Assembly: GCA_964016885.1 (NCBI GenBank)
Contig: OZ024740.1
Span: 204,360,429-204,424,428 of the forward strand
From: Eledone cirrhosa
Taxonomy: Eukaryota > Mollusca > Cephalopoda > Octopoda > Eledonidae
DNA: 64,000 nt
Direction of reading: 5' to 3'
The notes beneath the pieces were generated by a model. It was not told the DNA's origin. It saw only the letters and a list, made by a program, of their open reading frames with translations, and did no database searches. Every line of letters begins with the position of its first letter. Position 1 is the stretch's first letter. Positions 9,754 to 19,000 of this stretch are shown here, in pieces. Made by a program: the position numbers and the translations under genes.

Positions 9754-9757
<4 letters not shown>
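7568..9757. repeat. Long inverted repeat formed by head-to-head Penelope-like copies
   Basis: The left arm (about 7568-8519) and right arm (about 8800-9757) are each about 950 bp and differ only at scattered bases plus small indels. The 280-bp spacer belongs only to the plus-strand copy. The junction at 8519/8520 joins two truncated 5' ends directly. Inverted partial copies are a known insertion structure of Penelope-like elements. Confidence 0.85.
8520..9757 (+). mobile_element. Penelope-like element, plus-strand copy, truncated and frameshifted
   Basis: The copy starts inside RT motif C (VDDINIVVKTP at 8521, where YVDD is expected) and continues through the RT thumb (RLPVLDTELWLD), the linker and the GIY-YIG domain (VVYSIRCTEGQC, NIVYIGETARS). 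Two one-base deletions relative to the minus-strand copy break it. One is near 8868 (cgcatggcaacc against cgcatgtgcaacc), giving a stop at 8886. The other is near 9549 (gacaaatg against gacgcaatg), ending the frame at 9578 instead of about 9648. From about 8800 to 9757 it is a close reverse complement of 7568-8519. The 3' end shows an AC-rich tract and then (AT)n at 9757-9803. Confidence 0.88.

Positions 9758-9803
<46 letters not shown>
9757..9803. repeat. (AT)n microsatellite
   Basis: AT dinucleotide run at the 3' end of the plus-strand Penelope-like copy. Confidence 0.95.
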
Positions 9804-9804
<1 letters not shown>

Positions 9805-10110
9805 GTTAACTATTTTTCCCATTTTGACGCTATAGTCGCATATATGTTATGGAATACTGTTAGCTTCTCGCTACAACAATTTCTATACCTATCATTTATA
9901 TATTTACACTCGGATTTTTTTCCTAGAGTGCTTAAATTATTTGTGACTAATCCCGGTTTTTTTATAAAAACTGCGATAATATTGCTTTTTGCTGAACTCC
10001 TTTTTTAGAGTTTTTTTTCGGAATGTATTTGACTATTGTTTCTTGTAAACAAACATTCGCCTCATTCTGACGTCACTAGCCCCGTCTTTCCTCATGTGCG
10101 TTTTTCCTCA
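9804..10110. other. Unassigned AT-rich sequence
   Basis: No gene or known repeat is recognised. It contains T-runs (9916-9922, 9957-9964, 10010-10018) and ends near a perfect TGACGTCA at 10068-10075. Confidence 0.5.
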
Positions 10111-10303
10111 TTTACTTTTGTTGTTGCTGCAGGTACTACGACTACTGCCTCCGCCGCTGTTGCTGTGGTTGTTGTTGGTGTTGCTGCTGCTAATGCTGTT
10201 GTTGTTTATGCTGCTGGTGATGCTGTTGCGGCTGCTACTGTTGTTTTCATTGTCACTGTTGCTGTTGTTATTACGGCTGCTACTGCTATTATTCCTGACG
10301 TCA
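10068..10303. promoter_or_regulatory. Two perfect CRE palindromes (TGACGTCA)
   Basis: TGACGTCA, the consensus cAMP-response element bound by CREB/ATF proteins, occurs at 10068-10075 and 10296-10303. A partial site, TGACGTAT, is at 10525-10532. They flank a trinucleotide tract in a CpG-richer stretch than the surroundings. No transcript start or coding exon can be tied to them, so function is inference. Confidence 0.35.
10120..10300. repeat. Imperfect (GTT/GCT)n trinucleotide repeat
   Basis: Roughly 180 bp made of GTT, GCT, GCC and related triplets. It keeps triplet phase, so several frames stay open on both strands (poly A/V, poly L, poly S/N). The longest is a minus-strand frame of 148 codons from a Met at 10554, Ser/Asn-rich. 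Nothing indicates that it is translated. Confidence 0.75.
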
Positions 10304-10577
10304 GACGAATGAACTGGGTTTTCGTATTTCCCGCACACCTGTTTCGTCGCTGTCGTCGTCGTCGTGGAGAAACTTTGCACGCTTTGCACGAGACTTTTCT
10401 TTTCTTTCGTCACTTGCGAAAGAGAAGGGAGGGAGAGAGACACATTTAAAGAAGGGAGGGAGAGAGACAATCTTCTCTCTGCTGTAGTGATGATTGAGGA
10501 AGAAGAAGACGGAATGAGTGGGAGTGACGTATGAAATTTCTTTTTCGTAGCCATGTTGTTTTTTGTTTAAAATGAAT
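10301..10577. other. Unassigned, purine-rich segment with an 18-bp direct repeat
   Basis: Contains (GTC)n at about 10346-10364, and gaagggagggagagagac twice (10424-10441 and 10451-10468), 27 bp apart. 'ctttgcacg' is repeated at 10373-10391. The GC content is higher than in neighbouring DNA. No gene is recognised; a first exon or promoter on the minus strand is possible but unsupported. Confidence 0.45.
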
Positions 10578-10712
10578 ATTGGGTACAAAACCCCAATAAC
10601 TGGTTATTTAGCCCCGAAGGGCCAAATAACGGACAGAAAGACCCCTCTCACGAGGAGGAGGGTGTCTTTATCAACAATTTGGTTCAAGTTTTAAACAATT
10701 TACAATTGTTTT
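10578..10712. repeat. Four consecutive hairpins
   Basis: Successive inverted repeats are: attggg/cccaat (10578-10597); gttattt.gccc/gggc.aaataac (10603-10630); aaagac.ccctc pairing with agggtgtcttt (10637-10669); and aaacaatt/aattgttt (10693-10711). They could be a structured RNA leader of the downstream Dong/R4-like element or a small foldback element. No known RNA family was recognised. Confidence 0.6.
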
Positions 10713-10768
10713 AACGGTTAAAAATTACTATACCTTACAGAGCCGAGCCTCCGTCAACCATGGCATTC

Positions 10769-10793
10769 AATAATAATAATAATAATAATAATA
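10769..10793. repeat. (AAT)n microsatellite
   Basis: About eight AAT units. Together with the (AAT)n at 15,027-15,074 it may bracket the Dong/R4-like element, since Dong elements are known to insert in TAA repeats. Confidence 0.85.
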
Positions 10794-11255
10794 GATAGAC
10801 TTAGTGACCTGGCCACCGGCCAAACGTCAACATCAACAACTATGGGACTGCTGGCTCACCCCTTCCTCACCAACAATATAAAAAGCCCCGGCACCACCAC
10901 CGACATAGCCAACAACAATAATATGCAACTACAGCAAAAAGTATATTATATTATTGTAATGCACTGGGTGATTGCTGGCCTTGTGCCTGGAGTGGAGACA
11001 ATTATTAATAATTTCATTCTTAAGCCACGCAATGCTCACATTAAGGAACCACTCATGATAATAACAATTTTTAAAAAAAAACAACAAAAAGAAAACCCCG
11101 TGACCAAGAAATACCGGGATGGCGGCCGGCGGGGAATAGCCGTGTCTCTAGGGGAGAACGACCCCTCTAGTCTTGGTTGACACTCGTTCTAGAAGTGGTA
11201 ACACGAAATGATTACCCCTTGGCGGATAAGGATAAAACGCGACAAAATAAAGTAA
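10794..11255. other. Probable 5' region of the Dong/R4-like element, with an embedded SINE 3' fragment
   Basis: No intact gene is present. 10,960-11,016 carries a SINE 3' end on the plus strand (taatgcactgggtgattgct, then gccttgtgcctggagtgg and an ATTATTAATAAT tail). A hairpin, ctagggg...cccctctag, lies at about 11,148-11,170. A weak frame from a Met at 10,842 stays open for 112 codons but is not recognised. Assigning the whole stretch to the LINE leader is inference from position. Confidence 0.4.
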
Positions 11256-14200
11256 ATGTCTAATGATAAAATCTCATACCGGATCGGCCGTCACCCGGGT
11301 AAAAAAGGGCCGCGTCCCTCAGAGAGGAACCAGACTGGGGTCGAAAAATCAGCTAATGGTTCAAACCTTCCCATCACTTCGGAGCTGGAGACCTCCCATA
11401 ACCGGAATACTCCTACTGTTGGCCCTCCATGCTCACCACCAAGAAATCCAAAGAAAAAGAGAGAAAAATGGTCAAGGGAAGATAATAAAGAAGTCCTTGA
11501 GGCTTTCTACACTGCCATGTACTACCCATCAAATACATCGAATACAGAACAGACATGTATCAACTGGAAAAAGAAACATCCCGAAAACAGAGGCTATATT
11601 GACAGTAACAAACTAGCCAATATACGAAGAAATATTGTAAGAAAAAAGTTACTAACTGATATAGAAATTGATCAGATCAAGCTATTAGCACAAAGTCAGC
11701 GAAGGGAAAATGAAACATGTGTCAGTGAAAACGAGGTAAACTGTAACACTTCGAACCCCAGGGTTGGGGCGGAATCACTGGCAACAACAAATTAAAGAAA
11801 GGATCGAAAAAGTGGAGGGAGTGCATGCTCAGGATGAAACTCCAAATGAAAATAATGAGATCGTAAATGATAAAGAAATGAATGAGAATGAACTTGCCAA
11901 CTTGAAGGATGAAATTATGATCGAATGGATGAAAATGAAAGAATCTGACATGGGGCAACGAGACACCCTCCCTAAGATCCAGAACTCCAAACAGAACCAA
12001 AAGATAATACACAAGACTAACATAATTCTCAAAAACATTATCATCACAAACAAACTAAACATTACTGATTTAAATCATCTCTATTATGCATCGGCTAAAG
12101 TCACCACTCACTTATGTGGAGTGAAGATGAAAAAACAAAGGAATTCCCACAAGAAATCTACTTGGCAAGAGAACATCAATCGCCAAATAAACCTTCTCCG
12201 ATCTGACATAGAAATTTTAACAAACTATAAAATAGGTGAACATGTTAAACAAACTAAACTTAGAAAATTGAAAAAAAAAGTACAGTATAAAATCAACATG
12301 TGACATAGACATGCTGATAGAAATAATCAAGCAAAAAGTGTCGGCCAAAGCTGCTCGTATAAGGCGCTTTGAAAAACGATCTAGATTCTATAAGGACAAT
12401 AATATGTTCAAAAACAACCAAAGAAACTTCTACAGAAGAATTGGTAAGTCAACAATAACTGCTAAATCAATACCACCCAAGGAGGAAGTGCAAGAATTCT
12501 GGGAAAAGATCTGGGCCGAAGAAAAGGTTCATAACATACATGCCCCATGGATAGACAGACAAATGAAAGATACAGCTCACCTTGAGGAACAAATATGGGA
12601 AAATATAACAGTTGAACAGTTGCGCTTGGCTCTAAGAAAAACCAGCAAATGGAAATCCCCAGGAAAAGACAAAATACAAAACTTTTGGATAAATGCCTTC
12701 ACAGAGTCTCATGAGCTGTTAGCCCAACTTTACAATGAAATAGTTAAGGAGCCAGAAAAGATACCATCATGGCTAGTTAACGGCATTACATTCCTGCTTC
12801 CGAAGAATGATGAGACAAACAATCCCCAAAATTACAGACCGATAACTTGCTTGACCACAATGTATAAAATTTTAACATCAGTCCTAACTGAATACACATA
12901 TGACCACCTGATAACAAATGACCTATTTCCAGAAAGGGTGTAAACGAGGCTCATATGGCTGTAAGGATCAGCTTCTGGTTAACAAAATGATACTGGAAGA
13001 TTGTCATAATAGACACAAAAATCTATCGATTGCTTGGATAGATTATAAAAAAGCATTCGATAGTTTGCCACACAGTTGGATTGAAAAATGTTTAGAGATT
13101 TTCAAAATATCCCCCGTTGTCAGGAGGTCTTTGACATGGAAAACGACACTCCTTTTGAATAGTGAAACAAAATCACTGGAAGCTGGAGAAGTTAATATGA
13201 ATTGTGGAATTTTTCAGGGTGACTCTTTATCACCGCTTTTATTCTGCATCGCACTTATACCATTAAGTAAAATGCTCAATGAAACAAAACATGGATATAA
13301 AGTCTATGACAAAACCATTAATCACCTGTTCTACATGGATGACCTGAAACTATTTGCAAAAAATGATGAACAATTGCAAGGGCTATTATCCACTATGAAG
13401 CAGTTCAGTGATGACATTAAAATGGAGTTTGGACTAGATAAATGCGCCAAAGCAACGTTCACCAGAGGAAAGCTGCTGAAGAGTTCAGACATTAATCTTG
13501 ATCGGGGGAACGTGATAAGAGAACTTGATCAAGAAAAAACTTACAAATATCTAGGTGTTTGTGAAGGAGACGGAATCAAGCACTCGACAATGAGGGAAAG
13601 GATAAGGAAGGAATGTTACCGCAGAGTAAGAGCAATCTTAAGAACGGAATTGAATGCAAGGAATAGGATCGATGCCATAAACATGCTTGCCATACCAGTA
13701 GTAACCTACAGTTACAATGTCATCAACTGGTCAAGCACAGGGATATGTAGGCTCGATACAAAAATTCGAAAATTCTTAACTATGCACAGAATGCATCACC
13801 CTAAGGCAGATATAGATAGAATATATCTCCCTAGGAAAGAAGGAGGACGTGGGTTAATCCAGTTAGACATTGCGTTGAAAACTGCAACAATTGGATTATC
13901 TACATATCTAAGGGAATCACATGATTGGATGATCAAACTCGTTTTGAAACACGAAAGCATCAAAAGATCATATTCCATTACAAAAGATGCACAAAGATAC
14001 AGTAATGGACTACAAATTTCAGAAGTCCCATTTACTGCTGAAATGGAAAACACAGAAAAAGCAAAGCAGGTAAAAGTAACCGCAAAGAAAGAACTGCTAC
14101 AGAAACTGGCTAAGAAATGGCAAGAAAAGCCTCTGTATGGAAAATACCCAGAGCGAGCTAACAATCCTGATGTTGACAAAACTTTAACCCATCAGTGGTT

Positions 14201-14882
14201 GGCATCCTCTGGACTGAAATCGGAGACTGAAGGACTGATTATATCAGCACAAGATCAGTGTCTGCCAACAAAAAATTACCAAGCCAACATAATAAAAAAT
14301 GGATGCAGCCCATTATACCGTGTATGCAAAAAACAACAAGAGACCATTGACCATATAATTTCAATGTGCAGTCCTATAGCTCCAACCGAATACCTAAACA
14401 GGCATGACAGAGCTGCACAATACATACATTGGATAATGTGTAAGCATTTTGACCTGCCCCATCAAAAGAATTGGTGGGAGCATCAACCACCTCCCATACT
14501 TGAAAAAGATCACATCTCAATTCTGTGGAACTTTAGCATCCAAACAGACCGAAAAATAGATGCAAATAGACCTGATATAATATTGAAGGACTTTCAAAAG
14601 AGGGTATGCCTGCTAATTGATATGTCTGTTCCAATAGACAAGAATGTATCTATAAAAACATTTGAAAAATTGAGCAAGTATAAGGACCTGGAGATAGAAA
14701 TTGGAAAAATGTGGAAATTGAGAACTAAAACAATACCAGTGGTTGTAGGCGCTCTGAGAATGATACCTAAGGGGTCTAATGATTACTTATCGCAGATCCC
14801 AGGAAACCCGCGTATAGGAGAAATACAAAAGATAGTACTAATGGGAACTGCCCATATACTAAGGAAGATTCTGTCAATATAA
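11256..14882 (+). pseudogene. Dong/R4-like LINE protein with restriction-like endonuclease, frameshifted
   Basis: Four consecutive overlapping or adjoining frames make up one protein. 11,256-11,795 carries a basic, Myb/SANT-like N-terminus (KKREKWSREDNKEVLEAFYT). 11,764-12,303 is the linker. 12,311-12,943 starts the RT (KWKSPGKDKI, NYRPITCLTTMYKIL). 12,918-14,882 has motif [26 protein letters not shown], catalytic [10 protein letters not shown] (YMDD at 13,332-13,343), then a Cys/His knuckle and a restriction-like endonuclease with RPDII and [12 protein letters not shown] near 14,566-14,640. Frame changes near 11,757, 12,300 and 12,930 disrupt it. The knuckle reads PLYRVC..HIISMC, so the usual first Cys is Tyr. 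This architecture is the Dong/R4 type, which cuts a specific target and copies its RNA there. The element is inactive as it stands. Confidence 0.87.
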
Positions 14883-15025
14883 GTACATCACAAGTCTAAA
14901 CACTAAAGATGCATGTGTGAGTATGTATGTTCTTCCTTGAACATGGCGAACCTTGTTGTCTCTTGAGGTCACTGGTTGTGACTTGGTGATAACTCGTATG
15001 AACATAAAGCAAGATAAATGCAACT

Positions 15026-15074
<49 letters not shown>
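14883..15074. repeat. Probable LINE 3' end followed by (AAT)n
   Basis: About 144 bp of non-coding sequence after the stop codon, then about 16 AAT units (15,027-15,074). The tract could be the TAA-repeat target or tail of the Dong/R4-like element. It could equally be the (ATT)n tail of the adjacent minus-strand SINE, which begins directly after it. Confidence 0.6.
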
Positions 15075-15075
<1 letters not shown>

Positions 15076-15220
15076 TTCTACTATGGGCACAAGACCAGCA
15101 ATTTTGGGGGAGGGGAAAGTCGATTAAATCGAACCCAGTGTATTACTGGTACTTTATTTTATCGACCTCGAAAGTATGAAAGGCAAGGCTAACCTCGGCG
15201 GGATTTGAACTCAGACCGTA
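15075..15220 (-). mobile_element. SINE, minus strand, 5' truncated
   Basis: The reverse complement of the cephalopod SINE body is visible: ctatgggcacaagaccagca, then gtcgattaaatcgaacccag, 'actggtactttattttatcg' and a B-box region, cgggatttgaactcaga. It stops at about 15,220, before the A-box part. The tail is the (AAT)n to its left. Confidence 0.87.
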
Positions 15221-15420
15221 ACTATAATAATAATTCTTTCTACTTTTGGCACAAGGCCAGAAATCACCAGTGCATTACTGGTACTTTATTTTATCGACCC
15301 CGTAAGGATGAAAGGCAAAGTCAACCTCGGCGGGATTTGAACTCAGATCGTTAAGGGACGTAACTATCCTGGAAAGCATGGCGTCCGACCCTCTACCGAT
15401 ACTGCCAATCCACTAATGCT
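15221..15420 (-). mobile_element. SINE, minus strand, near full length
   Basis: A second copy in the same orientation, starting with a short (AAT)n tail and 'ttctttctacttttggcaca'. It includes the conserved actggtactttattttatcg and aaaggcaaagtcaacctcgg, then B box gggatttgaactcagatcg, and reaches the tRNA-like head (accctctaccgatactgcca). Two same-strand copies separated only by a short A/T tail suggest that one inserted into the tail of the other. Confidence 0.87.
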
Positions 15421-15871
15421 TGTTAAATAAATGGGGCCAATTACTCCTGGAGATGAAAAACAGTGAACAGAGATACATCTCTCGTATGGCCGATAGACAA
15501 GAGATCTATGATTTGATTTCCCCGTAGGTGTTTCTTTTCATTTGTTCGACTCCAGATTTATTCAAGTATTTTTTTTTTAAAGGCATCCAGTATTATTATA
15601 GTTTTCTGCAATATGGCGATTATATTTTCAAATTTTAAATATTTTTTATTCCTTTGTCATTCACTATCTATCTATAATGGTTTGCTGCATGTTATTTTCA
15701 GGTTCACCACCATCAATGCCTGGTAAGAACAATATCATTGGCTGAGCCGCCATCTTGAAGTATTTCTATTACTATTTTGGTTTTTATTTTACTTCTATTA
15801 ATGAATAAAATTTTATATAGTCAATAATTTCAGCACGTCTTGCTCATATTAGTTTTATTTTTGTTGTTGAT
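15421..15871. other. Unassigned AT-rich sequence with a possible 21-nt microexon
   Basis: No repeat is recognised. At 15,702-15,722 the 21 bases gttcaccaccatcaatgcct plus g are flanked by a strong acceptor (catgttattttcag) and a strong donor (gtaaga). In phase 1 it would encode a proline-rich linker, GSPPSMPG, of the kind found between receptor domains. Its phase does not follow directly from the SRCR exon at 6379-6520, and a chance match is possible. Confidence 0.3.
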
Positions 15872-16022
15872 ATGTGTGATGTGATTAAGGACTTTGCTGC
15901 AGATGCTGACGTGGTTGTATGGTTAAGCAGTTTCTTATAGATCCAGACGGGGCTGTGTTGTTAAGGAGTTTATTATAGACCCAGACGTGGTTGTGTTGTT
16001 AAGAAGTTTATTATAGACCCAG

Positions 16023-19000
16023 ACGTGGCGGTGTTGTTAAGAAGTTCGTTATAGACATAGACGTGGCTGTGTTATTAAGGAGTTTCTTATAGACCCAGAC
16101 GTGGCTGTGTTGTTAAGGAGTTTGTTATAGACCATGACGTGGCAGTGTTGTTAAGGAGTTTGTTATAGACCCAGATGTGGCTGTGTTGTTAAGGAGTTTA
16201 TTATAGACACAGACGTGGCTGTGTTGTTAAGGAGTTCGTTATCGACCCAGGCGTGGCTGTGTTATTAAGGAGTTTCTTATAGACCCAGACGTGGCTGTGT
16301 TATTAAGGAGATTCTTATAGACCCAGACGTGGCTGTGTTATTAAGGAGTTTGTTATAGACCAAGACGTGGCTGTGTTGTTAAGGAGTTCGTTATAGACCC
16401 AGACATGGTTGTGTTATTAAGGAGTTTGTAGTAGACCCAGACATGGTGGTGTTGTTAAGGAGTTTATTATAGACCCAGACTATGGCTGTGTTATTAAGGA
16501 GTTTATTATAGACCCAGACGTGTCTGTGTTGTTAAGGTGTTCATTATAGACCCAGACGTGGCTGTGTTATTAAGGAGTTCGTTATAGACACAGACGGGGC
16601 TGTGTTGTTAAGGAGTTCATTATAGACCCAGACGTGGCTGTGTTGTTAAGGACTTTGTTATAGACCCAGACGTGGCTGTGTTATAGACCCAGACGTGGCT
16701 GTGTTATAGACCCAGACGTGGCTGTGTTATAGACCCAGACGTGGCTATGTTATTAAGAAGTTTCTTATAGACCCAGACGTGGCTGTGTTATTAAGGAGTT
16801 TGTTATAGACTCAAACGTGGCTGTGTTATTAAGGAGTTTGTTATAGCCCCAGATCGGCTGTGTTGTTAAGGAGTTCGTTATAGACACAGACGGGGCTGTG
16901 TTATTAAGGAGTTTATTATAGACCCCGACGTGGCTGTGTTATTAAGGGGTTTCTTATAGACCCAGACGTGGCTGTGTTATGAAGGAGTTTATTATAGACC
17001 CAGACGTCGCGGTGTTGTACAGGAGTTCGTTATAGACCCAGACGTGGCTTTGTTATTAAGGAGTTTATTATAGACCCAGACGTTGCTGTGTTGTTAAGGA
17101 GTTTGTTATAGACCCAGACGTGGCTGTGTTGTTAAGTAGTTCGTTATAGACCCAGACATAGTTGTGTTATTAAGGAGTTTGTAGTAGACCCAGACATGGT
17201 GGTGTTGTTAAGGAGTTTATTATAGACCCAGACTATGGCTGTGTTATTAAGGAGTTTATTATAGACCCAGACGTGTCTGTGTTGTTAAGGTGTTCATTAT
17301 AGACCAAGACGTGGCTGTGTTATTAAGGAGTTCGTTATAGACACAGATGGGGCTGTGTTGTTAAGGAGTTCATTATAGACCCAGACGTGGCTGTGTTGTT
17401 AAGGAGTTTGTTATAGACCCACACGTGGCTGTGTTATAGACCCAGACGTGGCTGTGTTATAGACCGAGACGTGGCTATGTTATTAAGAAGTTTCTTATAG
17501 ACCCAGACGTGGCTGTGTTGTTAAGGAGTTTGTTATAGACTCAGACGTGGCTGTGTTATTAAGGAGTTTGTTATAGCCCCAGATCGGCTGTGTTGTTAAG
17601 GAGTTCGTTATAGACACAGACGGGGCTGTGTTATTAAGGAGTTTATTATAGACACAGACGTGGCTGTGTTATTAAGGGTTTCTTATAGACCCAGACGTGG
17701 CTCTGTTGTTAAGGAGTTCGTTATAGACACAGACGGGGCTGTGTTGTTAAGGAGTTTCTTATAGACCCAGACGTGGCTGTGTTCTTAAGGAGTTCGTTAT
17801 AGACACAGACGGGGCTGTGAAGTTAAGGAGTTTGTTATAGACCCAGACGTGACTGTGTTATTAAGGAGTTTATTATAGACCCAGACGTGGCTGTGTTGTT
17901 AAGGAGTTCGTTATAGACACAGACGGGGCTGTGTTATTAAGGAGTTTATTATAGACCCAGACGTGGCTGTGTTGTTAAGGAGTTCGTTATAGACCCAGGC
18001 GTGGCTGTGTTATTAAGGAGTTTATTATAGACCCAGACGTGGCTGTGTTATTAAGGAGTTTGTTATAGACCCAGACGTGGCTATGTTATTAAGGAGTTTC
18101 TTATAGACCCAGACGTGGCTGTGTTGGTAAGGAGTTTGTTATAGACACAGACGTGATTGTGTTGTTAAGGAGTTCGTTATCGACCCAGGCTTGGCTGTGT
18201 TATTAAGGAGTTTCTTATAGACCCAGACGTGGCTGTTTTATTAAGGAGATTCTTATAGACCCAGACGTGGCTGTGTTATTAAGGAGTTTGTTATAGACCC
18301 AGACGTGGCTGTGTTGTTAAGGAGTTCGTTATAGACGCAGACGGGGCTTTGTTGTTAAGGAGTTTCATATAGACCCAGACGGGGCTGTGTTGTTAAGGAG
18401 TTCGTTATAGACTCAGACGGGGCTGTGTTGTTAAGGAGTTTCATATAGACCCAGACGGGGCTGTGTTGTTAAGGAGTTTCTTATAGACCGAGACGGGGCT
18501 GTGTTGTTAAGGAGTTTCTTATAGACCCAGACGTGGCTGTGTTGTTAAGGAGTTCGTTATAGACACAGACGTGGCTGTGTTGTTAAGGAGTTTCTTATAG
18601 ACCCAGACGTGGGTGTGTTGTTAAGGAGTTCGTTATAGACACAGACGGGGCTGTGAAGTTAAGGAGTTTGTTATAGACCCAGACGTGACTGTGTTATTAA
18701 GGAGTTTATTATAGACCCAGACGTGGCTGTGTTGTTAAGGAGTTTGTTAAATACTCAGACGTGGCTGTGTTATTTAGGAGTTTGTTATAGCCCCAGATCG
18801 GCTGTGTTGTTAAGGAGTTCGTTATAGACACAGACGGTGCTGTGTTATTAAGGAGTTTATTATAGACCCAGACGTGGCTGTGTTATTAAGGGGTTTCTTA
18901 TAGACCCAGACGTGGCTGTGTTATTAAGGAGTTTATTATAGACCCAGACGTTGCTGTCTTATTAAGGAGTTTGTTATAGACCCAGACGTGGCTGTGTTGT

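Noticed and set aside
10036..10588. Overlapping ORFs on both strands, including a Ser/Asn-rich 148-codon frame
   Set aside because: Triplet-repeat composition keeps all frames open; there is no domain, no splice context and no sign of selection.
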